Shown in pieces: positions 1 through 6,181 of a stretch of DNA of 6,198 nucleotides. Below the pieces are notes generated by a model. The model worked only from the letters and a program-made list of their open reading frames with translations. It searched no databases and had not been told where the DNA came from. The stretch lies in contig JAISWY010000258.1 of NCBI GenBank assembly GCA_031270925.1, positions 1 to 6,198 on the forward strand. Direction: 5' to 3'. A program made the position numbers and the translations under genes. The DNA comes from Candidatus Symbiothrix sp. (GTDB lineage Bacteria; Bacteroidota; Bacteroidia; Bacteroidales; Azobacteroidaceae). Within the stretch, counting starts at the first letter, position 1; every line of letters starts with the position of its first letter.

Positions 1-1
1 G

Positions 2-487
2 TTCGGAAATATGTTGATGACCCCGCTTTTCGGTTGGATTTACGACAAGAAAGGCAAAGGCGCCACGCTGATGATTATCGGCTCACTGTTGTTGGTTGTT
101 GTCCATTTATTGTTTGCAATGCCATTCCTGAACTACGTTTGGTTTGCTATTTTCATCGTTATTTTATTGGGAATCGCATTTTCGCTCGTGCCTTCGGCGA
201 TGTGGCCTTCCGTTCCGAAAATCATTCCCGTAAAACAATTAGGAACGGCTTATGCGCTGATTTTTTGGGTGCAGAACATCGGCTTGGCGGGAGTTCCTTT
301 ACTTATCGGCTGGGTATTAAGCAAATGGTTTGTTACGGGAAGCGATGCTCAAGGCGCCGCAACTTATGATTATACCGTTCCGATGTTGATTTTCGCCTCA
401 TTCGGTGTATTAGCCATTTTTGTAGCTTATCTTCTCAAACGAGAAGACCAACGGAAAGGCTATGGTTTGGAAAGATCAAAATCCTGA
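2..487 (+). CDS. MFS transporter, C-terminal part (5' end outside window)
   Basis: This is the last 161 or so codons of a major facilitator superfamily transporter of the inner membrane. The reading frame is open to the left edge, so the start and roughly the first eight membrane helices lie outside. Just inside the window is a loop of the MFS motif A type (PLFGWIYDKKGKG), expected between helices 8 and 9. Four hydrophobic segments follow, matching helices 9 to 12: about 24-41, 46-68, 80-103 and 121-141, counted from the Met at position 11. The tail is short and basic (KREDQRKGYGLERSKS). The substrate cannot be inferred from this half; proline, glycine and aromatic residues in the helix 10-11 region are general MFS features. 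The gene converges on folC and their coding ends overlap by 28 bp. Family assignment is firm; specificity is unknown. Confidence 0.88.
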   Translation, partial: FGNMLMTPLFGWIYDKKGKGATLMIIGSLLLVVVHLLFAMPFLNYVWFAIFIVILLGIAFSLVPSAMWPSVPKIIPVKQLGTAYALIFWVQNIGLAGVPLLIGWVLSKWFVTGSDAQGAATYDYTVPMLIFASFGVLAIFVAYLLKREDQRKGYGLERSKS

Positions 488-1761
488 TTATTAAGAATTT
501 GTAAAGCATCGGCGACGATAAACGTACTCCCGCCGACAAAAATAAAATCGGTTGAAGCGGCTTGCTGCCTTGCGGCGGAAAAAGCAGCTTCAACTGTTTT
601 ATATGCAGCGCCTTGCAGTCCGAAAACGGCGGCTTGCGAGGCCAATAAATCCGCATCCAAAGCGCGAGGAATCGAAGCTTGCGTGAAATAATATTGAGCA
701 TTTTTCGGCAATAAAGCTAAAACGGCCGAAATATCCTTGTCGTTTACCATTCCGAAAACGATGTGCAGGTGGTCGTAAGTTTCGCTTTCCAATTGATGGA
801 CAATGTATTGCATTCCGCCGACATTGTGTCCTGTATCCAACACGATTTTCGGATGATGGCGGATGATTTGCCAGCGTCCCATCAGTCCGGTATTTTCAAT
901 CACATATCTAAATCCCCGATAAACAGCGTCTTTGGGAATTGAGAATTGGGAATTGAGAATGGAAAGGGCGGTGAGGACGGTAGTAGCGTTTTTTTCTTGG
1001 GCGTAACCGCCAAGTTCGTCGATTAATTCGGGATATTCCGGCGTGTTGAAAATCCAATGGCCTGAGTTATTATTGATGCACGATTGAATCGAGAGGGCGA
1101 CCACAAGGCTTGCCCCTAGGGTTTCCGCCGTTTTTTTAAAAACATCCAAAATCTCATTTTCCGCTTCCCCGATAAGCGCCGGAACATTCGGTTTGATAAT
1201 TCCTGCTTTTTCCCAAGCAATCGCCTCCAAGGTATTCCCTAACAAATTCGTATGGTCGAAACTGATGTTGGTAATAATGCTCAATACCGGCGTAATAACA
1301 TTGGTGCAGTCCAAGCGCCCGCCCAAACCGACTTCAATCACGGCTATATCCACTTGTTGTTCGGCGAAATATTGAAAAGCCATTCCGGTAGTCAATTCAA
1401 AAAACGAAGGTTGAATCGATTCGAAAAATGGTTGATGTTCGCTTACAAAATCAATAACAAATTGTTTGGAAGCAGCTTGTCCGTTCACTTTAATCCGTTC
1501 GCGGAAATCCAAAAGATGCGGCGAAGTGTATAATCCGACTTTATAACCGGCTTCCTGCAAAATCGAAGCCAAAAGATGCGAAGTCGAGCCTTTACCGTTG
1601 GTTCCCGCCACATGAATTGTTTTGTATTTCGTATGCGGCTGATGGAGATGTTCGTCAATCAGGTATGAATTTTCCATACCTTCCTTATAAGCGGCCGCGC
1701 CGATTTGCTGAAACATCGGCGCGGCGCGGTATAAATATTCGATGGTTTGTTCGTAGGTCAT
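460..1761 (-). CDS. folC: Bifunctional folylpolyglutamate synthase / dihydrofolate synthase
   Basis: FolC is a cytosolic ATP-dependent Mur-ligase-family enzyme that adds L-glutamate to dihydropteroate and to reduced folates. The 433-residue length is normal. Visible motifs in order are PMFQQIG (15-21), the P-loop GTNGKGST (53-60), TSPHL (79-83), EVGLGGRLDCTN (143-154), SFDHTNLLG (167-175), EKAGIIK (184-190, the region of the carbamylated lysine in relatives), MGRW (294-297), DTGHN (309-313, where many proteins have DGAHN) and FGMVNDKD (336-343). The N-terminal ATPase domain spans about 1-290 and the Mur-type C-terminal domain about 295-425. The ATG at 1761 fits the family N-terminus, has no Shine-Dalgarno sequence, and lies about 20 nt downstream of a candidate transcription start. 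The interdomain region carries a short stretch (ILNSQFSI) encoded by a 14-bp tandem repeat. The 3' end overlaps the convergent MFS gene. Confidence 0.96.
   Translation of the reverse strand: MTYEQTIEYLYRAAPMFQQIGAAAYKEGMENSYLIDEHLHQPHTKYKTIHVAGTNGKGSTSHLLASILQEAGYKVGLYTSPHLLDFRERIKVNGQAASKQFVIDFVSEHQPFFESIQPSFFELTTGMAFQYFAEQQVDIAVIEVGLGGRLDCTNVITPVLSIITNISFDHTNLLGNTLEAIAWEKAGIIKPNVPALIGEAENEILDVFKKTAETLGASLVVALSIQSCINNNSGHWIFNTPEYPELIDELGGYAQEKNATTVLTALSILNSQFSIPKDAVYRGFRYVIENTGLMGRWQIIRHHPKIVLDTGHNVGGMQYIVHQLESETYDHLHIVFGMVNDKDISAVLALLPKNAQYYFTQASIPRALDADLLASQAAVFGLQGAAYKTVEAAFSAARQQAASTDFIFVGGSTFIVADALQILNNQDFDLSKP
934..961. repeat. 14-bp tandem direct repeat inside folC
   Basis: Two adjacent copies of GGGAATTGAGAATT (934-947 and 948-961) differ only in the last base. 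They fall in folC codons 267-276 and encode ILNSQFSI-like residues in the linker between the two enzyme domains. Fourteen is not a multiple of three, so gaining a single unit would have shifted the frame. This is seen directly in the sequence. A link to the AATTGAGAAT-rich short repeats I recall from Bacteroidota genomes is inference. Confidence 0.8.
1694..1725. repeat. 11-bp perfect GC-rich inverted repeat in the folC 5' coding region
   Basis: GCCGCGCCGAT (1694-1704) and ATCGGCGCGGC (1715-1725) are exact reverse complements around a 10-nt loop. In folC mRNA the hairpin would lie 37 to 68 nt after the A of the start codon, covering codons 13-23, which encode the conserved PMFQQIGAAA stretch. 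No T-run follows on either strand, so it is not an intrinsic terminator. It may be a by-product of GC-rich alanine and glycine codons, or an mRNA structure that affects early elongation. Confidence 0.7.
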
Positions 1762-1786
1762 TGTCTGTTTTTTTACAAATATTTTG

Positions 1787-1818
1787 CAAAATTATATGAA
1801 AAATCTCAGTTTCCCAAG
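1787..1818 (-). promoter_or_regulatory. Candidate Bacteroidota-type promoter of folC
   Basis: Read on the minus strand, a TAATTTTG -7 box (1794-1787) matches TAnnTTTG. A CTTG element (1818-1815) stands 20 nt upstream of it, within the usual spacing for the TTTG -33 box. The predicted start site near 1780 leaves a leader of about 20 nt before the folC ATG. This suggests folC can be transcribed independently of ygiQ. The -33 match is partial. Confidence 0.5.
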
Positions 1819-1843
1819 CGCCTGAAATACACCCCAAAAAAGA

Positions 1844-3655
1844 TTATACCTTAGCCGGATAGAGTTTCCGAAGCAAATCGTTCCGCTTCAACCGCTGCAA
1901 TGCGCTGATAATCTGATTTTTATACGCCTTATCATACCAAAAGAAATACTGCCGCTGCTGCAATTTCTCCTCTTTTGTTTTCGCCGTAAAAACCGGATGC
2001 AAGGTATAAGGATGATAGCCGGTATAGAAAATCTCAGTCGATAAGGTCATAGGTGTAGGCGTAAAGTCCTGTATTTGTTCAAGATGAAAATCCAAATCTT
2101 TGGAGATAATGGACAATTCGGCCATATCGGTTTCCGTACAGGCGGGATGCGAACTCATGAAATACGGAATCAATTGCTGTTTCAGGTTTTGTTCCTTGTT
2201 TATTTTGTCGAAAATCTTTTTAAAACGGTAAAAAGCGGTGAAATCGGGCTTGCGAATACATTGCAGGACTTCGGGAGAAATATGTTCGGGCGCCACTTTC
2301 AATCGTCCCGAAACGTGGCGGCTGATCAATTCGCGGGTGTAATCGCGGGCAGATTTGCTTAATTCGCCGTCGTCGAAAGGATAAACTAATAAATCGTAAC
2401 GAATGCCGCTTCCGATAAATGTTTTCTTTACGCCGGGAATTTGGTCGGCCGCTTGGTACAATTCCAGCAGCGGCCGATGGTCGGCATTCAGATTTTTACA
2501 AACCGTCGGGAAAATGCACGAAGGCTTTTTGCACTGCTCGCAAATTGCCGCATTTTTACCCGCCATCGCATACATATTGGCCGACGGGCCGCCCAAGTCG
2601 CTCAGATAGCCTTTGAAATCGGGCATTTGCGTTACGGCTTTCACTTCCTTTAAAATAGATTCTTTCGATCGCGAAACAATGAATTTACCTTGATGTGCCG
2701 AAATGGTGCAAAAGGCGCAACCGCCGAAACAGCCGCGATGAATCGTAACCGAATGGCGAATCATTTCATAGGCGGGAATCCGTTTTTCCTTGTATTTCGG
2801 ATGCGGCAGTCGTGTGTAGGGCAAATCGAAAGAGGCATCCAATTCGTCGGTGGTCATTGGCGGGCAGGGCGGATTGACGATTACAAACGAATCGTTCGTA
2901 GATTGAATTAAACGATTGGCTTTCATCTTGTTAGATTCTTCTTCGATGTGCCGGAAGTTCTGCGCTTGCTTCTTTTTATCTTTCAAACATTCTTCATACG
3001 AAAACAAGCAGATGTCGTTTGCTTGCTTTTCAATATTTTTTTGTAAGAAAGCGGTTTGCGGAATAGATGTTAAATCGCTGATTTTCGCACCATTCTGCAT
3101 CGCTTTCACAATTGCCTGTAACGGTTTTTCGCCCGAACCATATACCAATAAATCAACTTTGGAAGGCATCAAAATGCTCGGCAACAATTTATCCTGCCAA
3201 TAATCGTAATGCGACAAGCGGCGCAACGAAGCCTCAATCCCGCCCGCAACCACCGGCACATCGGGATATAACTGCTTCAAAATCGAAGAATAAACAATGG
3301 TAGGATAATCGGGACGCATATCCGGACGGGCATTGGGCGTATAAGCATCGTCGGAACGCAAGCGCTTGTTGGCCGTATATTTGTTAATCATCGAATCCAT
3401 CGCGCCGGCCGAAACAGCAAAAAACAAGCGCGGCTTGCCCAATTTTTTGAAATCGCGCCAATCGTCGCGCCAATTCGGTTGCGGAACGATAGCGATTTTC
3501 AGTCCCATCGCTTCCAACATGCGGCCGATAACCGCCGCACCGAATGAAGGATGATCAACATAAGCATCGCCGGAAAAGAGAATCACATCCAATTCGTTCC
3601 AACTGCGGAGTTCGACTTCTTTTTTGGTGGTGGGCAGCCAATTTGTTAATTGCAT
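1844..3655 (-). CDS. ygiQ: YgiQ family radical SAM protein
   Basis: This 603-residue protein belongs to the YgiQ (UPF0313) radical SAM family, whose reaction is not known. The N-terminus (LPTTKKEVELRSWNELD, GDAYVDHPSFGAAVIGR) and GGIEASLRR (138-146) are family signatures. The radical SAM cluster motif CxxxCxxC is C309, C313, C316 within HRGCFGGCAFC, and should bind a 4Fe-4S cluster and S-adenosylmethionine. A second cysteine group, C372, C375, C380 and C386, lies in the segment ICEQCKKPSCIFPTVCKNL. The C-terminal part from about 530 (FTPTPMTLST onward) resembles the start of the C-terminal domain seen in the longer E. coli protein of about 740 residues, but ends soon after, so this is a short version. 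The ATG at 3655 matches the family start and has no Shine-Dalgarno sequence. The gene lies 36 bp after spt with no promoter between, suggesting co-transcription. Confidence 0.93.
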   Translation of the reverse strand: MQLTNWLPTTKKEVELRSWNELDVILFSGDAYVDHPSFGAAVIGRMLEAMGLKIAIVPQPNWRDDWRDFKKLGKPRLFFAVSAGAMDSMINKYTANKRLRSDDAYTPNARPDMRPDYPTIVYSSILKQLYPDVPVVAGGIEASLRRLSHYDYWQDKLLPSILMPSKVDLLVYGSGEKPLQAIVKAMQNGAKISDLTSIPQTAFLQKNIEKQANDICLFSYEECLKDKKKQAQNFRHIEEESNKMKANRLIQSTNDSFVIVNPPCPPMTTDELDASFDLPYTRLPHPKYKEKRIPAYEMIRHSVTIHRGCFGGCAFCTISAHQGKFIVSRSKESILKEVKAVTQMPDFKGYLSDLGGPSANMYAMAGKNAAICEQCKKPSCIFPTVCKNLNADHRPLLELYQAADQIPGVKKTFIGSGIRYDLLVYPFDDGELSKSARDYTRELISRHVSGRLKVAPEHISPEVLQCIRKPDFTAFYRFKKIFDKINKEQNLKQQLIPYFMSSHPACTETDMAELSIISKDLDFHLEQIQDFTPTPMTLSTEIFYTGYHPYTLHPVFTAKTKEEKLQQRQYFFWYDKAYKNQIISALQRLKRNDLLRKLYPAKV

Positions 3656-3691
3656 ATCGCGAAATTCGGAATAGGGCGGGAAGTTTGCAGA

Positions 3692-4888
3692 TTAATTCAA
3701 TACGCCGGCTTTCCGGAAGCTCTTTTGGATTTTCTCCAAGGCTTCATCCAATTGTTCAAAGGAGTGAGTCGCCATCAACGAAAAGCGAATCAAGGTATCG
3801 GTCGGAGCCACCGCCGGAGACACTACCGGATTCACGAATATCCCGTTTTCAAACAAATCTTTCGTAATGAAAAACGTTTTATCGTTGTCGCGGATAAATA
3901 AGGGAATAATCGGCGTAGAAGTATGTCCGATTTCAAATCCCATTTCGCGGAAACGTTGTAATGCATAATGGGTCAATTTCCATAAATGCTCAAAACGTTC
4001 GGGTTCGCTGACCATAATGTCGAAAGCAGCATTTGCCGCCGCCGTCGCTGCCGGAGTATTGCTTGCGCTGAAAATATACGACCGCGAAGTGTGGCGAATA
4101 TAATCAATTAAGGTTTGCGAGCCGGCAATGAATCCGCCGATCGAAGCCAGGGACTTACTGAATGTTCCCATGATCAGTTCCACTTCGGGCAATAATCCGA
4201 AATGATCGCAAGCGCCGCGACCTTGTCGGCCCAAAACGCCCAATCCGTGCGCTTCATCGACCATCACGCTGGCGTTGTATTTTTTCGCCAAGCGCACAAT
4301 TTCGGGGAGATTAGCGATGTCGCCTTCCATAGAGAAAATGCCGTCCACCACAATCAACTTAATCTTATCCGGTTTGCATTGTTGCAACCGTTTTTCCAAC
4401 GAATCCATATCGTTGTGCTTGAACTTCAATTTTTGTGAAAACGACAAGCGATGACCTTCGATGATGGATGCGTGATCAAACTCGTCCCACAAAATATAAT
4501 CTTCCCGGCCGGTCAGACACGAAACCACGCCCAGATTTACTTGAAAGCCGGTGGAATAGATAATCGCATCGTCTTTTCCAAGAAAATCGGCGATTTTGTG
4601 TTCCAATGCGAGATGAATATCCAGCGTACCGTTGAGATAACGGCTTCCGGCCATTCCCGTACCATATTTTTCAATGGCATGGATCGCTGCTTCTTTTACT
4701 TTGGGATGATTGGTCAATCCGAGGTAAGCATTGGAACCGAACATCAACACTTTTTTTCCGTTTATAACAACTTCGGTGTCTTGATCGCTCTCCAAAACTC
4801 TGAAATAAGGATATAATCCCTGCGATTTAACGACTTTTGCGGCTTCGCAAATAGGACTTGAGAACAATTTCTCTTCTAATAAACTCAT
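3692..4888 (-). CDS. spt: Serine palmitoyltransferase (alpha-oxoamine synthase family)
   Basis: This cytosolic PLP enzyme likely condenses L-serine with a long-chain acyl thioester to give 3-ketosphinganine, CO2 and free CoA, the first step of sphingolipid synthesis. The 398 residues form a complete alpha-oxoamine synthase. Key residues are H139 (DHA, stacks on PLP), D211 and H214 (DEAHGLG), and K245 (GTFSKSLASIGG, the Schiff-base lysine). The spacings H-D 72, D-H 3 and H-K 106 equal those of the Sphingomonas enzyme (H159, D231, H234, K265). The C-terminal motif PTDTLIRFSLMATH holds the conserved family arginine R368. The overall sequence (YPYFRVLESDQDTEV, KYGTGMAGSR, SRSYIFSASNTPAATAA) closely resembles the Bacteroides Spt proteins as I remember them. 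The relatives Kbl (glycine C-acetyltransferase) and BioF are the alternatives; no biotin or threonine-degradation genes adjoin. The enzyme has no membrane anchor, as in other bacterial forms. The start at 4888 has no Shine-Dalgarno sequence. Confidence 0.85.
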   Translation of the reverse strand: MSLLEEKLFSSPICEAAKVVKSQGLYPYFRVLESDQDTEVVINGKKVLMFGSNAYLGLTNHPKVKEAAIHAIEKYGTGMAGSRYLNGTLDIHLALEHKIADFLGKDDAIIYSTGFQVNLGVVSCLTGREDYILWDEFDHASIIEGHRLSFSQKLKFKHNDMDSLEKRLQQCKPDKIKLIVVDGIFSMEGDIANLPEIVRLAKKYNASVMVDEAHGLGVLGRQGRGACDHFGLLPEVELIMGTFSKSLASIGGFIAGSQTLIDYIRHTSRSYIFSASNTPAATAAANAAFDIMVSEPERFEHLWKLTHYALQRFREMGFEIGHTSTPIIPLFIRDNDKTFFITKDLFENGIFVNPVVSPAVAPTDTLIRFSLMATHSFEQLDEALEKIQKSFRKAGVLN

Positions 4889-4967
4889 ACCATTAATACG
4901 ATTAAGTAAACAATTTTCTTTGTATTACTAACTTTTTGACAAGGGCGTTTTTGACGAAAATCGGCTG

Positions 4968-4975
4968 CAAAGATA
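4968..4975 (-). promoter_or_regulatory. Candidate -7 box of the spt(-ygiQ) promoter
   Basis: The minus strand reads TATCTTTG followed by C, an exact match to the Bacteroidota -7 consensus TAnnTTTG. Transcription from about 4962 would give a leader of roughly 75 nt before the spt ATG. No clear TTTG -33 element stands 19-21 nt upstream; the sequence there is only T-rich. The position, in the divergent gap and facing spt, supports the call. Confidence 0.6.
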
Positions 4976-5005
4976 CACAAAGATTTCAGAAAAAGATGTT
5001 ATTGT

Positions 5006-5020
5006 GATGGAAAATCCATC
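5006..5020. promoter_or_regulatory. Short dyad upstream of the spt promoter (possible operator)
   Basis: GATGGA-AAA-TCCATC is a perfect 6-bp inverted repeat with a 3-nt centre. It sits about 30 bp upstream of the spt -7 box and 80 bp upstream of the nuo -33 box. It could bind a dimeric regulator of either promoter. As a lone 6-bp dyad it could equally be chance. Confidence 0.25.
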
Positions 5021-5099
5021 CGTTTTATGTTAAAGTACACCTCCGCATTGCTCTTTTGCAATCTTTACATAGCAAAATAAATAATTATTCTTTAAAATC

Positions 5100-5131
5100 G
5101 TTGCATCAAAGACAAATTGTTTATACTTTTG
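5100..5131 (+). promoter_or_regulatory. Bacteroidota-type promoter of the nuo operon
   Basis: A GTTG -33 element (5100-5103) and a TACTTTTG -7 box (5124-5131, matching TAnnTTTG) are separated by 20 nt, the usual spacing. Transcription should start near 5138, leaving an A/T-rich leader of about 43 nt before nuoA. The leader contains a 14-bp palindrome. With the minus-strand box at 4968-4975 this makes a divergent spt/nuo promoter region. Confidence 0.7.
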
Positions 5132-5143
5132 CACTCGAATTTT

Positions 5144-5157
5144 AAAAGCATGCTTTT
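5144..5157. promoter_or_regulatory. 14-bp perfect palindrome in the nuoA leader (candidate operator)
   Basis: AAAAGCATGCTTTT is its own reverse complement. It starts a few bases downstream of the predicted nuo transcription start. A DNA-binding dimer here would block initiation or early elongation. As RNA it could form only a weak A-U hairpin with a CAUG loop, followed by a short U-run. The regulatory role is inference from position and symmetry. Confidence 0.35.
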
Positions 5158-5180
5158 TATTAACAAATATAAATACTCTT

Positions 5181-5534
5181 ATGAGTAATTCTGCATTATT
5201 TTTGGTCGTTTTTCTAACGGCCGTTTTAATGGTAGTGGCTGCCTTGTTAATTGCTTGGTTGCTGGCGCCGAAATCCACTAATCCACTCAAAGGCGAACCC
5301 TACGAATGTGGGATTCCTACGCGAGGCAGCTCGTGGACACAATTCAAAGTGGGATATTATCTTTACGCGATTTTGTATTTAGTGTTCGACGTGGAAACCG
5401 TTTTGCTATTCCCGTGGGCAAGTATCATGAGAAATTTGGGTACGCAAGGTTTGGTTTGCATGGCCTTTTTCTTTATCATCCTGACCCTCGGTTTGGTTTA
5501 CGCTTGGAAGAAAGGAGCTTTGGAATGGAAGTAA
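5181..5534 (+). CDS. nuoA: NADH-quinone oxidoreductase subunit A (complex I)
   Basis: NuoA (ND3 homologue) is a small inner-membrane subunit at the junction of the membrane arm and the quinone-binding arm of proton-pumping complex I. The 117 residues are the normal length. There are three membrane helices at about 5-28, 57-79 and 88-109. The long first loop holds the signature [18 protein letters not shown], with C43 in YECG corresponding to the loop cysteine known from mitochondrial ND3. The second helix carries the conserved acidic pair D70 and E72 in [12 protein letters not shown]. It is the first gene of a nuoABC operon, behind a well-spaced -33/-7 promoter. The ATG at 5181 is preceded by an A/T-rich leader without a Shine-Dalgarno sequence, common in this phylum. 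Its 3' end overlaps nuoB by 10 bp and contains the nuoB ribosome binding site. Confidence 0.96.
   Translation: MSNSALFLVVFLTAVLMVVAALLIAWLLAPKSTNPLKGEPYECGIPTRGSSWTQFKVGYYLYAILYLVFDVETVLLFPWASIMRNLGTQGLVCMAFFFIILTLGLVYAWKKGALEWK
5511..5517 (+). promoter_or_regulatory. Ribosome binding site that fixes the nuoB start
   Basis: AAAGGAG inside the end of nuoA lies 7 nt before the ATG at 5525. This favours that start over the in-frame ATG at 5555, which has no such motif. It is one of only two clear Shine-Dalgarno sequences in the window, both at internal nuo genes. Confidence 0.7.
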
Positions 5535-6181
5535 AAGATATAAAAATCAAAAACATGAATTACGAGGATTTCAAAGACAATGAAACCCTCGAACAATACG
5601 TGAAAGAACTGCGGGCGGGAGGTGTGAACATCGCCATTGCCAAGTTAGACGACCTGATTAATTGGGGACGTTCCAATTCGGTTTGGCCGCTCACGTTTAT
5701 GCCGAGTTGTTGCGCCATCGAATTTATGAGTTTGGCGGCTGCACGTTACGATTTTGCCCGCTTCGGATGGGAGGTAACACGCAACAGTCCAAGACAAGCC
5801 GATGTTATATTTTGCTGCGGCACAGTGGTTTACAAAATGGCTCCAATATTAAAGCGCCTCTACGACCAAATGGCCGAACCGAAGTATGTGATGGCTGTCG
5901 GCGGATGCGCAATCAGTGGCGGGCCGTTCAAAAATTCTTACCATACGGTCTTGGGTATCGACAAAATTATTCCGGTGGATGTGTATGTTCCCGGCTGTCC
6001 GCCACGTCCCGACGCCATGATTTATGGTATGATGCAATTAGGACGAAAGATTAAGATGCAAGAGTTTTTCAGTTTGTCGAAACAGGCAAAGGCTCGTAAT
6101 GAAGAGTTAGAAGCGCGTCATTACGGGTCAAATCCGCAATCTTCCGAACAGGATATTAATCAGGAAGGAGGTATCCAATGA
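5525..6181 (+). CDS. nuoB: NADH-quinone oxidoreductase subunit B (complex I, cluster N2)
   Basis: NuoB (PSST homologue) is the peripheral-arm subunit that binds the last iron-sulfur cluster, N2, and passes electrons to quinone. It has 218 residues. The N2 ligands are visible as the tandem pair C62-C63 (PSCCAIEF), C128 ([10 protein letters not shown]) and C158 (VPGCPPRP). Other family blocks are [53 protein letters not shown] and [20 protein letters not shown]. The tail after about 178 is hydrophilic and variable. An extra cysteine pair, C97-C98, sits just before the GT..YKM motif. The open frame extends upstream through nuoA, but the ATG at 5525 has a well-placed ribosome binding site and starts with family-like sequence. 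It overlaps nuoA by 10 bp and nuoC by ATGA, so the three are translationally coupled. Confidence 0.96.
   Translation: MEVKDIKIKNMNYEDFKDNETLEQYVKELRAGGVNIAIAKLDDLINWGRSNSVWPLTFMPSCCAIEFMSLAAARYDFARFGWEVTRNSPRQADVIFCCGTVVYKMAPILKRLYDQMAEPKYVMAVGGCAISGGPFKNSYHTVLGIDKIIPVDVYVPGCPPRPDAMIYGMMQLGRKIKMQEFFSLSKQAKARNEELEARHYGSNPQSSEQDINQEGGIQ
6165..6171 (+). promoter_or_regulatory. Ribosome binding site of nuoC
   Basis: AAGGAGG lies 6 nt before the ATG at 6178, within the last codons of nuoB. Together with the ATGA stop/start overlap it supports a real downstream gene although only seven codons are visible. Confidence 0.7.

Noticed and set aside
1508..1580. CCAAAAGATGCG occurs twice, 61 bp apart, in folC
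   Set aside because: The two copies encode similar short peptides (SHLLAS and PHLLDF) at conserved FolC motifs; coincidence of codon choice is enough.
1799..1827. Possible terminator after ygiQ: a 6-bp stem with one G-U pair followed by five T on the minus strand
   Set aside because: The stem is weak, the loop is 12 nt, and it lies within the candidate folC promoter; not strong enough to call.
2445..2477. 9-bp inverted repeat TCGGCCGCT / AGCGGCCGA inside ygiQ
   Set aside because: The core CGGCCG is itself palindromic, so two copies automatically give an inverted repeat; it falls mid-gene with no T-run.
2075..2653. Several + strand open frames opposite ygiQ
   Set aside because: They are shadows of a strongly conserved minus-strand gene, with no family resemblance and no plausible start signals.
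5030..5290. 86-codon open frame on the minus strand across the spt/nuo gap
   Set aside because: It is antisense to the nuoA start and covers the nuo promoter, has no recognisable family, and shows lysine/asparagine-rich composition typical of translated A/T-rich non-coding DNA.
5306..5524. Upstream in-frame extension of nuoB through most of nuoA
   Set aside because: It translates nuoA sequence in the wrong frame, is unlike any NuoB N-terminus, and a well-placed ribosome binding site marks the start at 5525.
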